Below, piece after piece: positions 1-12,157 of a stretch of 64,000 nt of DNA. How positions within the stretch are numbered: the first letter of the stretch is position 1; each line of letters starts with the position of its first letter. The stretch covers positions 431,369-495,368 of the forward strand of contig NZ_JAGYWA010000002.1 of the NCBI RefSeq assembly GCF_018383905.1. Reading direction: 5' to 3'. A program made the position numbers and the translations under genes. The notes under the pieces are model-generated. The model was not told the DNA's origin. It did no database searches and saw only the letters and a program-made list of their open reading frames with translations. This DNA is from Flavobacterium branchiicola. GTDB taxonomy: Bacteria > Bacteroidota > Bacteroidia > Flavobacteriales > Flavobacteriaceae.

Positions 1-900
1 GACGTAAGTCCAGCAACAAATATCGTTTGGTACGATGCTTTAACTGGAGGAAACTTGATTCCATCTGCTACCGCATTAACAAGCGGAACGTATTATGCAG
101 CGATAAAAGATCCGGTAACAGGTTGTGAAAGTAATGTTAGATTGGCAATCACTATCAGTGTGACTGATCCTGGAACGCCAGTAATTACTAAAACATCTCA
201 AGATCTATGTTTAGTAGATGCACCAACATTCGCAAGCATCGACGTAAGTCCAGCAACAAATATCGTTTGGTACGATGCTTTAACTGGAGGAAACTTGATT
301 CCATCTGCTACCGCATTAACAAGCGGAACGTATTATGCAGCGATAAAAGATCCGGTAACAGGTTGTGAAAGCAATGTTAGATTAGCAATCACTATTAGTG
401 TAACTGATCCTGGAACGCCAGTAATTACTAAAACAACGCAAGATTTCTGTTTAGTTGATGCACCAACATTCGCAAGCATCGACGTAAGTCCAGCAACAAA
501 TATCGTTTGGTACGATGCTTTAACTGGAGGAAACTTAATTCCGTCAACAACTGCATTGACAACAGGAACGTATTACGCAGCGATAAAAGATCCGGTAACA
601 GGTTGTGAAAGCAATGTTAGATTAGCAATCACGATCAGCGTAACCGATCCAGGAACGCCGGTAATTACTAAAACTTCACAAGACTTCTGTTTAGCAGATA
701 CGCCAACAGTAGCAAGTATCGACGTAAGTCCTGCAACAAATATTGTTTGGTACGATGCTTTAACTGGAGGAAATTTAATTCCTTCAACAGCAACATTAGC
801 AACAGGAACCTATTATGCAGCGATAAAAGATCCGGTAACAGGTTGTGAAAGTAATGTTAGATTGGCAATCACTATCAGTGTGACTGATCCTGGTACACCA
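1..900 (+). repeat. Near-identical 240-bp tandem coding repeats
   Basis: Bases 1-240, 241-480, 481-720 and about 721-900 are copies of one 240-bp unit, each encoding one Ig-like domain. The first two units differ at only a few positions. Copies after about 900 share the protein pattern but have diverged in DNA. The array continues past the left edge of the window. Confidence 0.95.
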
Positions 901-2973
901 ACTTTGGTAACAGGAGGAACTCAAAACTTCTGTTTGGTAAATGCACCAACATTTGCAAGTGTACAGTTTAATCAGGCTAATATCGTTTGGTATGATGCTT
1001 TGACAGGAGGAAATGTAATTGCTTCAACAACAGTACTAACAAGTGGAACTTATTTTGCAGTAATCAAAGATCCTGTTTCAGGATGCGAAAGCGCGGTAAG
1101 ATTATCAGTAACGATAAATGTTAGTGATCCGGGAACACCAACCACAACATCTAATGCGCAGGTTTTCTGTTCAGCAGCTAATCCAACTGTTGCTAATATA
1201 CAAGTAAACGAAAGTAATGTAGTTTGGTATAGTGCAGCAACTGGCGGAACTGCAATTGCTTCGACAACTGCTTTGGCAAATGGAGACTATTTTGCAGCAT
1301 TAAAAGATGCCGTAACAGGTTGCGAAAGCAGTATTAGACTAAAAGTTACGATTACTCTTGGTAACGCACCGAATCCAACAACAAATAGTACAGCACAAAA
1401 CTTCTGTTCAACTGCTGCACCAACTGTTGCAAGTATTCAGGTAAATGAAAGCGGAGTAAGCTGGTTTAGCAGTGCTACTGGCGGAACAGCAATTCCTGCA
1501 ACAACAGCATTAACATCTGGAATTTATTATGGAAATATTGTAGATCCTGTTTCTGGATGTGAAAGCGCAACTCGTTTACAAGTAACAGTAACAGTTTCAG
1601 ATCCGGCTGCAACACCAACGACAACAGATGCAACACAAGATTTCTGTTCGTTAAATGCGCCAACTGTAGCGAATATTCAGGTAAACGAAGCAAATGTAGT
1701 TTGGTATAATACAGCTACTGGCGGAACAGCGCTTCCTGCAACGACAGCCTTAGCAAACGGTACTTATTATGGAGCTGTTTCAAGTGCTTCAGGTTGTGAA
1801 AATCCGGTACGTTTAGCAGTTGCAGTAACTGTAAATACACCAGGAGTTATAACAACACCAAGAACAGCACAAACATTCTGTTTATCAAAATTGCCAACAC
1901 TTGCTAATATCTTAGTAAACGAAAGTAATGTAGTTTGGTATTCTTCTGCAACAGGTGGAACTCCACTGGCAGCAAATACACAACTTACAGCTACAACTTA
2001 TTATGCAGGAGCTCTTAACAACACGACAAATGGTTGTGAAAGCGCTACAAGATTAGGAGTAACAATAAACTTCGAAAACGATGCTTTAGTTCCTATTACA
2101 ACCAGTGATGATACACCATGTGTTTTCCAGGGAGTAACATATTCAGTTGCAAATGGTAAATCAAATTATGTTTGGTCAATTACAAACGGAACAATTGTTT
2201 CAGGAGGCGGAACTGCCGACGGAAATGTAACAGTTTCATGGTCAGACGTTGGACCGGGTACAATATCAGTTACTTACATTAATTCTTGTGATGAAACCAC
2301 AACAAAAACACTGAATGTTACAGTGGCAACTTGTTCTGATTTAACCATCACAAACACAGTGAGTAATCCTACTCCGAATTTTGGAGAACAGATTGTATTT
2401 ACGGTAACAGTAAATAATGTTGGAGAAGGGAACTTCATCAATACTATAGTAAGCGATTTATTACCTAGCGGATACGACTTAGTTAGCGCCAGCACAACAG
2501 CAGGTGTATATGATCCTGCCACTCAGCTTTGGACAATTCCAACTCTAAATGCAGGTCAAAGTGTCGTGTTAACAATTGTTGCTGAGGTATTGCCAGCCGG
2601 TGATTATTTAAATGTTGCCACTATTGAAATTTCAACTCCTTTAGATGTTGATGCAGCAAATAACTCAGCTTCTGTTTCTGTTGAGCCGGTTTGTCTTACA
2701 GTATATAATGAGTTCACACCAAACAACGATGGCTCAAACGATCTGTTTAGAATTGACTGTATTGAATCATATCCAAATAATGAGTTGAAAGTATACAACA
2801 GATATGGAGCTTTAGTATATAGCAAACAAAATTATGAAAATGATTGGAACGGAACTGCCAATGTATCTGGAGTAATTAATAGAGGAGATATGTTGCCAAC
2901 AGGTACTTATTTTTATGTGATAGACATTGGAAACGGAACGGTTAAAAAAGGATGGTTATCTATTATGAGATAA
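1..2973 (+). CDS. SprB-like repetitive adhesin, T9SS type B sorted, 3' part
   Basis: The reading frame is open from the first base, so the start lies outside the window; 990 residues are visible. At least nine copies of an Ig-like domain of about 80 residues (CHU_C-associated Ig type, each with a VWY..ATGG or VWYDALTGG core and a GCES motif) run to about residue 690. Then come a DUF11-like domain (about 778-890, NPTPNFGEQIVFTVTV) and a gliding motility-associated C-terminal domain (about 897-990, EFTPNNDGSND to the end). That C-terminus is the type B sorting signal of the type IX secretion system, so the protein should be exported and held at the cell surface. The PorP/SprF gene 46 bp downstream fits the SprB-SprF pairing known from gliding flavobacteria. 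The first four repeats are nearly identical in DNA. Adhesin function is inferred. Confidence 0.9.
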   Translation, partial: DVSPATNIVWYDALTGGNLIPSATALTSGTYYAAIKDPVTGCESNVRLAITISVTDPGTPVITKTSQDLCLVDAPTFASIDVSPATNIVWYDALTGGNLIPSATALTSGTYYAAIKDPVTGCESNVRLAITISVTDPGTPVITKTTQDFCLVDAPTFASIDVSPATNIVWYDALTGGNLIPSTTALTTGTYYAAIKDPVTGCESNVRLAITISVTDPGTPVITKTSQDFCLADTPTVASIDVSPATNIVWYDALTGGNLIPSTATLATGTYYAAIKDPVTGCESNVRLAITISVTDPGTPTLVTGGTQNFCLVNAPTFASVQFNQANIVWYDALTGGNVIASTTVLTSGTYFAVIKDPVSGCESAVRLSVTINVSDPGTPTTTSNAQVFCSAANPTVANIQVNESNVVWYSAATGGTAIASTTALANGDYFAALKDAVTGCESSIRLKVTITLGNAPNPTTNSTAQNFCSTAAPTVASIQVNESGVSWFSSATGGTAIPATTALTSGIYYGNIVDPVSGCESATRLQVTVTVSDPAATPTTTDATQDFCSLNAPTVANIQVNEANVVWYNTATGGTALPATTALANGTYYGAVSSASGCENPVRLAVAVTVNTPGVITTPRTAQTFCLSKLPTLANILVNESNVVWYSSATGGTPLAANTQLTATTYYAGALNNTTNGCESATRLGVTINFENDALVPITTSDDTPCVFQGVTYSVANGKSNYVWSITNGTIVSGGGTADGNVTVSWSDVGPGTISVTYINSCDETTTKTLNVTVATCSDLTITNTVSNPTPNFGEQIVFTVTVNNVGEGNFINTIVSDLLPSGYDLVSASTTAGVYDPATQLWTIPTLNAGQSVVLTIVAEVLPAGDYLNVATIEISTPLDVDAANNSASVSVEPVCLTVYNEFTPNNDGSNDLFRIDCIESYPNNELKVYNRYGALVYSKQNYENDWNGTANVSGVINRGDMLPTGTYFYVIDIGNGTVKKGWLSIMR

Positions 2974-3019
2974 GCAACTAGGTTAATCATCTAATTAATT
3001 AAACTAAATAAGTATCGTT

Positions 3020-3952
3020 ATGAAACTATATATAAAATCATTAGAAACATATTTCGTCTTAATATGTTCTTTTATCACATTTTGTGCAAATGCGCAACAA
3101 GATCCGGAGTACACGCAGTATATGTACAACACAATGGCGGTAAATCCAGCTTATGCTGGGTCTGCCGGCACATTAGAAGCAGCAGTTTTATTCCGTTCGC
3201 AATGGGTTGGAATTTCCGGGGCACCAGAAACACAATCATTCTCTGTTCAGTCGCCGCTTCGTAATGAAAATATAGGTTTAGGATTAAGTGTTGTAAATGA
3301 CAAAATTGGTCCTTCAAATGAACTTTACCTTGACGGAAACTTCGCTTATTCAATTCCTTTGGGATATGAACAAAGATTAGCTTTCGGTATAAAAGCCGGA
3401 GTAAGAATGTTAAACGTCGATTGGTCAAAAGGAAGATATTACGATCCAAATGATGTATTGTTGAATCAGAATATTGATAATCAGGCAAAATTAGCTGTCG
3501 GAGCGGGGGTTTACTATTATACCGATAAATGGTATGTAGGAGCATCTATCCCGAGTTTTATCCAAAGCAATTATTATGATGATGTTCAGGAATCTGTAGA
3601 CTATGATCGTTTGCATTATTATTTGATGGGAGGATACGTTTTTGATTTGAATCCGAATTTAAAATTCAAACCGGCATTTTTAGTAAAAGCAGTTAGTGGA
3701 GCCCCGCTTACTGCAGATATCTCGGCGAATTTTATGATTGCTGAAAAATTTGTAATTGGTGCATCTTACAGAACAGATGATTCTGTAAGCATACTGGCAG
3801 GTTTTCAAATATCCAAAAGTTTTTATGTAGGATACGCTTTCGATTATACCGTAAGTGATCTTAATAAATACAATGACGGAACGCATGAAATCATTCTGCG
3901 CTATCAATTCAATAAGGGTGAAAGTAAAATTAAATCTCCTCGATTCTTCTAA
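3020..3952 (+). CDS. PorP/SprF family outer membrane protein
   Basis: This 310-residue protein starts with a signal peptide ending near FCANA, followed by the family signature QQDPEYTQYMYN and NPAYAGSAG. The rest alternates beta strands and ends in an aromatic residue, as expected for an outer membrane beta barrel. PorP/SprF proteins work with T9SS type B substrates: SprF is needed to put SprB on the surface, and PorP is a T9SS component. Its position directly after the type B adhesin and 11 bp before an OmpA-family gene suggests an operon in which it handles that adhesin. Many paralogues exist per genome, so I give no symbol. The start is the only ATG giving an N-terminal signal peptide. Confidence 0.93.
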   Translation: MKLYIKSLETYFVLICSFITFCANAQQDPEYTQYMYNTMAVNPAYAGSAGTLEAAVLFRSQWVGISGAPETQSFSVQSPLRNENIGLGLSVVNDKIGPSNELYLDGNFAYSIPLGYEQRLAFGIKAGVRMLNVDWSKGRYYDPNDVLLNQNIDNQAKLAVGAGVYYYTDKWYVGASIPSFIQSNYYDDVQESVDYDRLHYYLMGGYVFDLNPNLKFKPAFLVKAVSGAPLTADISANFMIAEKFVIGASYRTDDSVSILAGFQISKSFYVGYAFDYTVSDLNKYNDGTHEIILRYQFNKGESKIKSPRFF

Positions 3953-3963
3953 ATTTAAAACCT

Positions 3964-5901
3964 ATGAAAAAATTATATATCCTAAGTTTAGTCTTGAGCA
4001 TTACGTTTAGTTTTGCTCAAAAGACTAATTTAAAAAAGGCGGATGCTCTGTTTAGAAATTATTCTTACGTAGAGGCTTCAAAGGCTTATGAAGAATGCTT
4101 GCAGAACATCAAAAATCCGTCAGCACAAACGTTAAAGAATGCAGCCGACTCGTATTATTTTATATCAGATTCCAGAAATGCACTTAAATGGTATAAAAAG
4201 CTATACGAAGTTCAGGACAATAATTTAACCGATATTTACTACTTACGTTATATTCAGTCGCTAAAAGGCGTTATGGATTATGACATAGCAGATAAAATGA
4301 CAAAAGAGTATCTTACCAAAAAAGGAGATCAAAACGAAGTAAACAGATATGTTGCCCAGAAAAAAACAATGGATAGCTTGTCTAAAGCAAAATCGCTTTA
4401 TAAAATTAAGAATCTTGATATCAATACCAGTAAATCTGATTTTGGAGCTACATTTTTTCAGGACAAAGTTGTTTTTACATCTGCCAGAGATACAACAAAA
4501 TTTAGCGAGAAATTGTATACCTGGAACAATCAGCCTTTTCTGAATCTGTATTTAGCAGAAAGAAATCCAGCAGATGGAAGTTTGTTTAACGAAGGCTTGT
4601 TTCTTCCTAATGTAATGACCAAATATCATGAAGCAACAGCTTCTTTTGATGCCAGTGGAAAAACAATGTACTATTCAACAAACATCGTTAAAAAGAATAA
4701 GTTGGTTATAGATGAAACAAAAACCAATAATTTTCAGATAATCAAAGGCGATATTGTAAATAATAAACTAGAGAATCCGAAAACAGTTTTCTTTGATAAC
4801 AACGATTATTCTGTAGGACATCCTTCTTTAAGTGAAGACGGTCAGTGGCTTTTCTTTGCATCAGATATGCCAGGAGGATTTGGTGAAACCGATTTGTATT
4901 ATGTAAAAATTGCAGCCGACGGAACGATGAGTTCTCCGGTGAATCTGGGATCAAAAATTAATACTATTGGCAATGATCTTTTTCCTTATTTCCGAAATGG
5001 GAAACTTTATTTCTCATCAGACGGTCATTATGGTTATGGCGATTTAGATATTTACGAAAGTAATCTTTTGGCCGACGGAAGTTTTTCTAGTCCTGTAAAT
5101 TTGGGAGAACCGGTAAACAGTAACAAAGATGATTTTACTTTTATAATTGACAGTACAGATTCGTACGGATATTTTTCATCCAACAGAGCCGGAGGAAAAG
5201 GAGATGATGATATCTATTCTTTTGTAAAAGGAAAACCAGTTTGCAATCAAAGTATTTCTGGTATGGCAATCGATCGTAAAACGAGATTACCACTTACAGA
5301 TGTTTCTATTTTGGCCTACAACTCTTATAGTGAAGTATTAGGCGAAACCAAAACAAATTATGAAGGGAAATATGCGGTAGTAGTTCCTTGTGGTAAAATG
5401 GTAAAAATGATAGCGGCAAAACCAAATTACAGCAGCGATGAAAAAACTGTAGAAACCACTTTGGAAAACGATGGAGAAATCAAAGATGTAAACTTCGAAC
5501 TTAGCAATTATGACGATTTGGTTGTGAAGAAAAAAGGAGTAGAGAAAGTAGATGTAAAACCAATTTACTTTGATTACGATAAATACGACATTACGCCATT
5601 GGCAGTCGAAGAATTAACTAAAGTTGTTTTTATTATGCAAAAGTTTCCAAATATTAGAATCAAAATTGAGTCACATACAGATTCAAGAGGAAAAGATTCC
5701 TATAACCTGAAACTTTCAGATAATAGAGCAAAATCAACACGAGATTATATTATTTCGCAGAATATTGATCCATCACGAATTGAAAGTGCCATTGGGTACG
5801 GAGAAAGCAGATTAATCAATAAATGCAAAAATGGTGTAAAATGTACCGAAGAAGAGCATTTATTAAATAGACGTTCTGACTTTATTATTATCCAAAAATA
5901 G
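3964..5901 (+). CDS. OmpA-family protein with TPR, PD40-type propeller and OmpA C-terminal domain
   Basis: The protein has 645 residues. A signal peptide (MKKLYILSLVLSITFSFAQ) is followed by TPR-like helices (about 25-130), beta-propeller PD40/WD40-like repeats (about 150-420, with blocks such as GQWLFFASDMPGG and GYFSSNRAGGKGDDDIY), a carboxypeptidase-regulatory-like fold (about 430-500) and an OmpA peptidoglycan-binding domain (about 530-645, IYFDYDKYDI and HTDSRGKDSYN). The same architecture is found in PorE-type T9SS proteins and in OmpA paralogues next to PorP/SprF genes. It probably anchors the adhesin/PorP assembly to peptidoglycan in the periplasm. It is the third gene of the apparent operon, 11 bp after the PorP/SprF gene. 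Confidence 0.92.
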   Translation: MKKLYILSLVLSITFSFAQKTNLKKADALFRNYSYVEASKAYEECLQNIKNPSAQTLKNAADSYYFISDSRNALKWYKKLYEVQDNNLTDIYYLRYIQSLKGVMDYDIADKMTKEYLTKKGDQNEVNRYVAQKKTMDSLSKAKSLYKIKNLDINTSKSDFGATFFQDKVVFTSARDTTKFSEKLYTWNNQPFLNLYLAERNPADGSLFNEGLFLPNVMTKYHEATASFDASGKTMYYSTNIVKKNKLVIDETKTNNFQIIKGDIVNNKLENPKTVFFDNNDYSVGHPSLSEDGQWLFFASDMPGGFGETDLYYVKIAADGTMSSPVNLGSKINTIGNDLFPYFRNGKLYFSSDGHYGYGDLDIYESNLLADGSFSSPVNLGEPVNSNKDDFTFIIDSTDSYGYFSSNRAGGKGDDDIYSFVKGKPVCNQSISGMAIDRKTRLPLTDVSILAYNSYSEVLGETKTNYEGKYAVVVPCGKMVKMIAAKPNYSSDEKTVETTLENDGEIKDVNFELSNYDDLVVKKKGVEKVDVKPIYFDYDKYDITPLAVEELTKVVFIMQKFPNIRIKIESHTDSRGKDSYNLKLSDNRAKSTRDYIISQNIDPSRIESAIGYGESRLINKCKNGVKCTEEEHLLNRRSDFIIIQK

Positions 5902-5904
5902 TTT

Positions 5905-6050
5905 TATATTTGCGGTCTAATTATTTGATAATCAGATTAAAATGTAAAATTTAGAAACCATTTGGAAGTTGGTTTTGTTTAATTCTTTTACAAGAATAAT
6001 GGACAAGAAGAAAATCAAGTTGCATTGTTTTGCAACTTGATTTTTGATTT
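5905..6050 (+). ncRNA. Candidate small RNA between ompA-like gene and ligA
   Basis: TATATTTG at 5905-5912 matches the Bacteroidota -7 element, although I see no good -33 TTG. About 100 nt downstream is a strong intrinsic terminator (stem 6011-6024 with 6031-6044, then T residues). A smaller hairpin lies at about 5981-5998. No convincing ORF lies between. A short transcript of about 120-130 nt is possible; alternatively the hairpin simply ends the upstream operon. Confidence 0.35.
6011..6050 (+). terminator. Intrinsic terminator
   Basis: A 14-bp perfect stem (6011-6024 with 6031-6044), a loop of TTGTTT and a run of T. It ends the surface-protein operon or the short candidate RNA and isolates ligA. 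Confidence 0.85.
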
Positions 6051-6140
6051 TTTAAAACTTTTACTTTTTAATGTTTTTGAGAAAAAATAATCCTAATTTT
6101 GATGTTCAGTTATTCTAAATTTCAATCTGCATTATTTTAA

Positions 6141-8820
<2,680 letters not shown>

Positions 8821-8835
<15 letters not shown>

Positions 8836-9732
8836 TTTACCCTGATTAGTATGGTTTTTATTGTTATCGAAATAAAAGTCAATTCGGCCTAAATTTATTC
8901 CGTAACATCCCACCTGATTTACTAATACATCTTGTCCTGCCTTGTTTTTTAAAACCGTCGGTTTGTCAAGAAATGTATGCGTATGACCACCAATAATCAA
9001 GTCGATATCCTGCGTTAATGCAGCCAATTTTACGTCACAGATTTTTGATTCATCATCGCGGTAACTGTAACCCAAATGCGAAAGACAAACTACTAAGTCG
9101 CATTTCTCTTCTTTTCTAAGTATTTGCGTCATATCCTGCGCAATCTCAACAGGATTATTATAAACAGTTTCCTTGTACATTTGTTTATCAACCAAACCGT
9201 TAAGTTCAATTCCTAAACCAAAAACACCAACTTTAATTCCGTTTTTGTTGAAAATTTTATAAGGCTTTACGTGTCCATTCATGACCGTATTTTTAAAGTC
9301 ATAATTAGAACAGATAAAATCAAAAGTTGCATGAGGTAACTGAGCGTATAAACCTTCAACACCATTGTCAAAATCATGATTTCCAATTGCAGAAGCATCA
9401 TATTTCATCATGCTCATCAATTTAAACTCCAATTCACCTCCGTAGTAATTAAAATATGGAGTTCCCTGAAAAATGTCACCCGCATCCAGTAAAAGAACAT
9501 TTGGATTTTCTTTGCGAATAGTTTCAATAAGAGCTGCACGACGAGACACACCACCTTTATTTGCATTACGAGGATCATCAGCCGGAAACGGGTCGATATG
9601 ACTATGAACATCGTTAGTGTGTAAAATAGTTAAGTGTTTAATATCATTATTTCCAAAACTGCTTAAAGATAAGCCTAAACTTAAAAGCGCTGTACTTGCT
9701 GCAGTTTTCTCGATAAATTCTCTTCTTTTCAT
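8821..9732 (-). CDS. 5'-nucleotidase, metallophosphatase half, with Tat-like signal
   Basis: A 303-residue calcineurin-like metallophosphatase corresponding to the N-terminal half of UshA-type 5'-nucleotidases. Metal-binding motifs are clear: LHTNDVHSH (Asp and His), LLDAGDIFQGT, AIGNHDFD (Asn-His), CLSHLGY and IIGGHTHT. The N-terminus MKRREFIEKT followed by a hydrophobic stretch resembles a twin-arginine signal, so it should be exported folded with its metals. The usual C-terminal substrate-binding domain is missing here but is encoded by the gene just upstream on the same strand (54-bp gap). Together they probably form one periplasmic nucleotide phosphatase. Confidence 0.92.
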
Positions 9733-9785
9733 GGGTATATTTTTTTGCGTAAACGCGAGTAGTATTATGTTATCTTTTCGAAATA

Positions 9786-10565
9786 TTATTCTTCAGTAAT
9801 TCTGATATCTTTAGGAACCGGAATTGTGTCTACCTGTTTAAAGTAATCAATCAATACATTTCGAAGTTTGTAATTAAGATCAAATTTCTGAACCCCTTTT
9901 GCAAAGAAACTCATGCTGTCACCGCCATTTGCCAAATAATCATTTGTTGCAACGTAATAGATTTTGTTAAGATCAAGAGGTTTTCCCTGAATTAAAATAT
10001 TCTTTGCCTTTTTTTCTTTTGTAATTGTAAAAGTCATTCCAGACAAAGGTTGTGGTTTTTTCTCCTTAATAATATAAGCAGCAATATCCTGAATCTGTTC
10101 TCCTTTTAAAGCAATAACAACCAGGTTATTTTCAAAAGGCATAATTTCAAAAGCAGTTCTGCTAGTCACATTTCCCTTAGGCAAAATAGCACGGATTCCA
10201 CCATGATTTAAAAGACACATATCAATCGTCTTATTTTCTCTTGGTTTAAAAACAAGATTTCCTCTTTCTGCACAAACATCAGCAAGTAAGCAGCCAATTG
10301 TAGTTTGCCATTTTCCTGTACTTTTATCAAGAGTTTCCGGGCAATAGGCCAAAACACTATCAAGATCCTTATTAATATGATCGCGATAAGGTTTAATAAA
10401 TTTTTCGATTTCGGGAGTTTCAGCTCCTTTTTCAGTGACTGGAATTTGTTTTCCTTCAATCTTAGTTAGATTGTAATTTTTCGGGCTGCAGGAAAATATA
10501 AAAAAAAGTGTTAAGAATATAACAAAAAGTTTTAAAAACACGTTATACTTTTTTAGTTTTACCAT
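9786..10565 (-). CDS. 5'-nucleotidase C-terminal domain lipoprotein
   Basis: The 259-residue protein begins with a lipoprotein signal (hydrophobic stretch, then FSCSPK with the lipobox Cys near residue 27). The body is a stand-alone 5_nucleotid_C domain: GGIRAILPKGNVT, the FENNLVVIALKG core and the ATNDYLANGGDSMSFF motif that binds nucleosides in UshA. It is the first gene of a two-gene operon with the metallophosphatase half. The pair equals one classical 5'-nucleotidase divided into a membrane-anchored substrate-binding part and a Tat-exported catalytic part. Confidence 0.9.
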   Translation of the reverse strand: MVKLKKYNVFLKLFVIFLTLFFIFSCSPKNYNLTKIEGKQIPVTEKGAETPEIEKFIKPYRDHINKDLDSVLAYCPETLDKSTGKWQTTIGCLLADVCAERGNLVFKPRENKTIDMCLLNHGGIRAILPKGNVTSRTAFEIMPFENNLVVIALKGEQIQDIAAYIIKEKKPQPLSGMTFTITKEKKAKNILIQGKPLDLNKIYYVATNDYLANGGDSMSFFAKGVQKFDLNYKLRNVLIDYFKQVDTIPVPKDIRITEE

Positions 10566-10586
10566 CGTAAATGCGACTTAAATAAT

Positions 10587-10594
10587 TAATTTTG
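10587..10594 (+). promoter_or_regulatory. -7 element (TAATTTTG) upstream of the 10613 gene
   Basis: Exact match to TAnnTTTG, 18 bp before the ATG at 10613, in the divergent gap between the nucleotidase operon and this gene. No clear -33 TTG is seen. Confidence 0.5.
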
Positions 10595-10612
10595 TAATCT
10601 GGCAAAAGTACT

Positions 10613-11125
10613 ATGTTTTTAAATTATATAAAGGAATTTTGTGTAAAAAAATCATTAAAAAAAAACCTGCGTATAAGCAAAAACGAAGTATTTACAAGTA
10701 ATGTGCAAACAATTGGTTTATTGATAGATGAAAGTGATTCGTCGTATTCAAAAGAATTAATGAATGAATTGATTTCGCACGGAATCGCCCCGAAGAACAT
10801 TAAAATTGTTGTTTACAAAGATAAAATAGAGAAGAAAAAAGAGTACTCAGAGTATACTTTTGGTAAAAAACAGATTAATTGGAACGGTGAAATTACCGAA
10901 GTGTTTTTGAATGAATTTACAGAAACAGAATTTGATCTTTTGATTAGTTATTATGAAAAAGAAAAACCAATTTTGATGCTGATTACAAGTAAGTCAAAAG
11001 CAAAATTCAAGGTAGGATTTTCTTCGGTAGACGATAGATTAAACCGATTGATGATAGATACGGCAATTGGGAATTATAAACTTTTCATTTCAGAACTGTT
11101 TATGTATTTAAAAAGAATAAAATAA
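10613..11125 (+). CDS. Conserved flavobacterial protein of unknown function (DUF6913-like)
   Basis: A 170-residue soluble protein with no signal peptide or membrane segment. It begins with a basic region (about 10-25, [12 protein letters not shown]) followed by a mixed alpha/beta fold ([32 protein letters not shown]). Proteins of this type sit beside dapA in other flavobacteria and are called DUF6913; I assign this from memory. The gene is 14 bp upstream of dapA, so the two are probably co-transcribed. No catalytic motif is visible and the function is unknown. Confidence 0.8.
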   Translation: MFLNYIKEFCVKKSLKKNLRISKNEVFTSNVQTIGLLIDESDSSYSKELMNELISHGIAPKNIKIVVYKDKIEKKKEYSEYTFGKKQINWNGEITEVFLNEFTETEFDLLISYYEKEKPILMLITSKSKAKFKVGFSSVDDRLNRLMIDTAIGNYKLFISELFMYLKRIK

Positions 11126-11139
11126 ATTATAATAAAAAT

Positions 11140-12027
11140 ATGCAATCATTAATAGGAACAGGTGTTGCGCTTGTAACTCCATTTAAAAAAGATTTTTCAG
11201 TAGATGTTGAAGCTTTACAGCGAATCGTTAATTTTTCGATCGATGGAGGAGTTGAATATCTTGTTGTTATGGGTACAACGGCAGAAAATGCTACATTGAC
11301 TCAATCTGAAAAAGAATTGGTAATCAAGACGGTGATCGATACAAATAAAGGAAGATTGCCTCTAGTTCTTGGTGTAGGAGGAAATAATACCATGCAATTG
11401 GTTGAAGAATTAAAAACTGGAGATTTTTCAGCTTTTGAGGCCATACTTTCAGTTTCTCCTTATTATAACAAACCAACTCAGGAAGGAATTTATCAGCACT
11501 TTAAGGCAATTGCCGAAGCATCTCCGCTACCTGTAATATTATATAACGTTCCGGGAAGAACATCAAGCAATATGTTGCCATCAACAGTAATTCGTCTGGC
11601 AAATGATTTTAGTAATGTAGTTGCAATAAAAGAAGCGGCTGGTGATATGGCGCAAGCTTTACAATTGATCAAAAATGCACCAAAAGATTTTCTTGTAATT
11701 TCTGGAGATGATATGATTGCTTTACCGATTGTTTTGGCGGGTGGAGCAGGAGTTATTTCTGTTATCGGACAAGGTTTTCCAAAAGAATTTACAGAAATGA
11801 TTCGTTTAGGTCTGAATAAAAAAGTAACAGAAGCGTTTAAAACGCAATACTTTTTATCAGATTGTATCGATATGATTTTCGAGCAAGGAAACCCTGCCGG
11901 AATTAAACAAGTGTTCCAAGCCCTTGGTATTGCTGATAACACAGTTCGTTTACCATTAGTTTCTGTAGATGATTCTTTGGCAGCAAGACTAAATGAGTTT
12001 GTAAAAAACAGCATTAAAGAAGTATAA
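11140..12027 (+). CDS. dapA: 4-hydroxy-tetrahydrodipicolinate synthase
   Basis: A 295-residue DapA. It condenses pyruvate with aspartate semialdehyde, the first committed step to lysine and diaminopimelate. Family motifs are present: GTTAENATL near residue 44, [23 protein letters not shown] (active-site Tyr and the substrate-binding Arg region) and the Schiff-base Lys in [10 protein letters not shown] (about residue 165). [19 protein letters not shown] matches the C-terminal part of the barrel. The length is normal for the family. Confidence 0.98.
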   Translation: MQSLIGTGVALVTPFKKDFSVDVEALQRIVNFSIDGGVEYLVVMGTTAENATLTQSEKELVIKTVIDTNKGRLPLVLGVGGNNTMQLVEELKTGDFSAFEAILSVSPYYNKPTQEGIYQHFKAIAEASPLPVILYNVPGRTSSNMLPSTVIRLANDFSNVVAIKEAAGDMAQALQLIKNAPKDFLVISGDDMIALPIVLAGGAGVISVIGQGFPKEFTEMIRLGLNKKVTEAFKTQYFLSDCIDMIFEQGNPAGIKQVFQALGIADNTVRLPLVSVDDSLAARLNEFVKNSIKEV

Positions 12028-12058
12028 AAAGAGCAGTATTTTATTATACGAAAAAATA

Positions 12059-12090
12059 TTTTGCAATAGCTAAATTAATAACTAAATTTG
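12059..12090 (+). promoter_or_regulatory. Promoter of the bamD-rpoZ-coaBC cluster
   Basis: TTTTG at 12059-12063, a 19-bp spacer, then TAAATTTG at 12083-12090 fit the Bacteroidota consensus (TTG/TAnnTTTG) well. A short inverted repeat (CACCGA, AACT, TCGGTG) follows at about 12092-12107, near the expected transcript start. Confidence 0.65.
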
Positions 12091-12157
12091 CCACCGAAAC
12101 TTCGGTGTGATTTTTCATTGACATAAAGTCTGTGAAAGCATAATATAAAGTAAGAAA

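Noticed and set aside
1..900. Regular repeats that could suggest a CRISPR array
   Set aside because: The unit is 240 bp, wholly in frame and codes for Ig-like domains; there are no short repeats with unique spacers.
3075..3545. Long minus-strand open frame opposite the PorP/SprF gene
   Set aside because: It is antisense to a clear protein gene and rich in residues expected from reading coding DNA backwards.
5920..6000. Possible tRNA after the OmpA gene
   Set aside because: The -7 box looked like those before tRNA genes, but no cloverleaf or T-loop sequence can be drawn.
11493..12014. Long minus-strand open frame opposite dapA
   Set aside because: It is the shadow of a certain gene; no motifs are seen.
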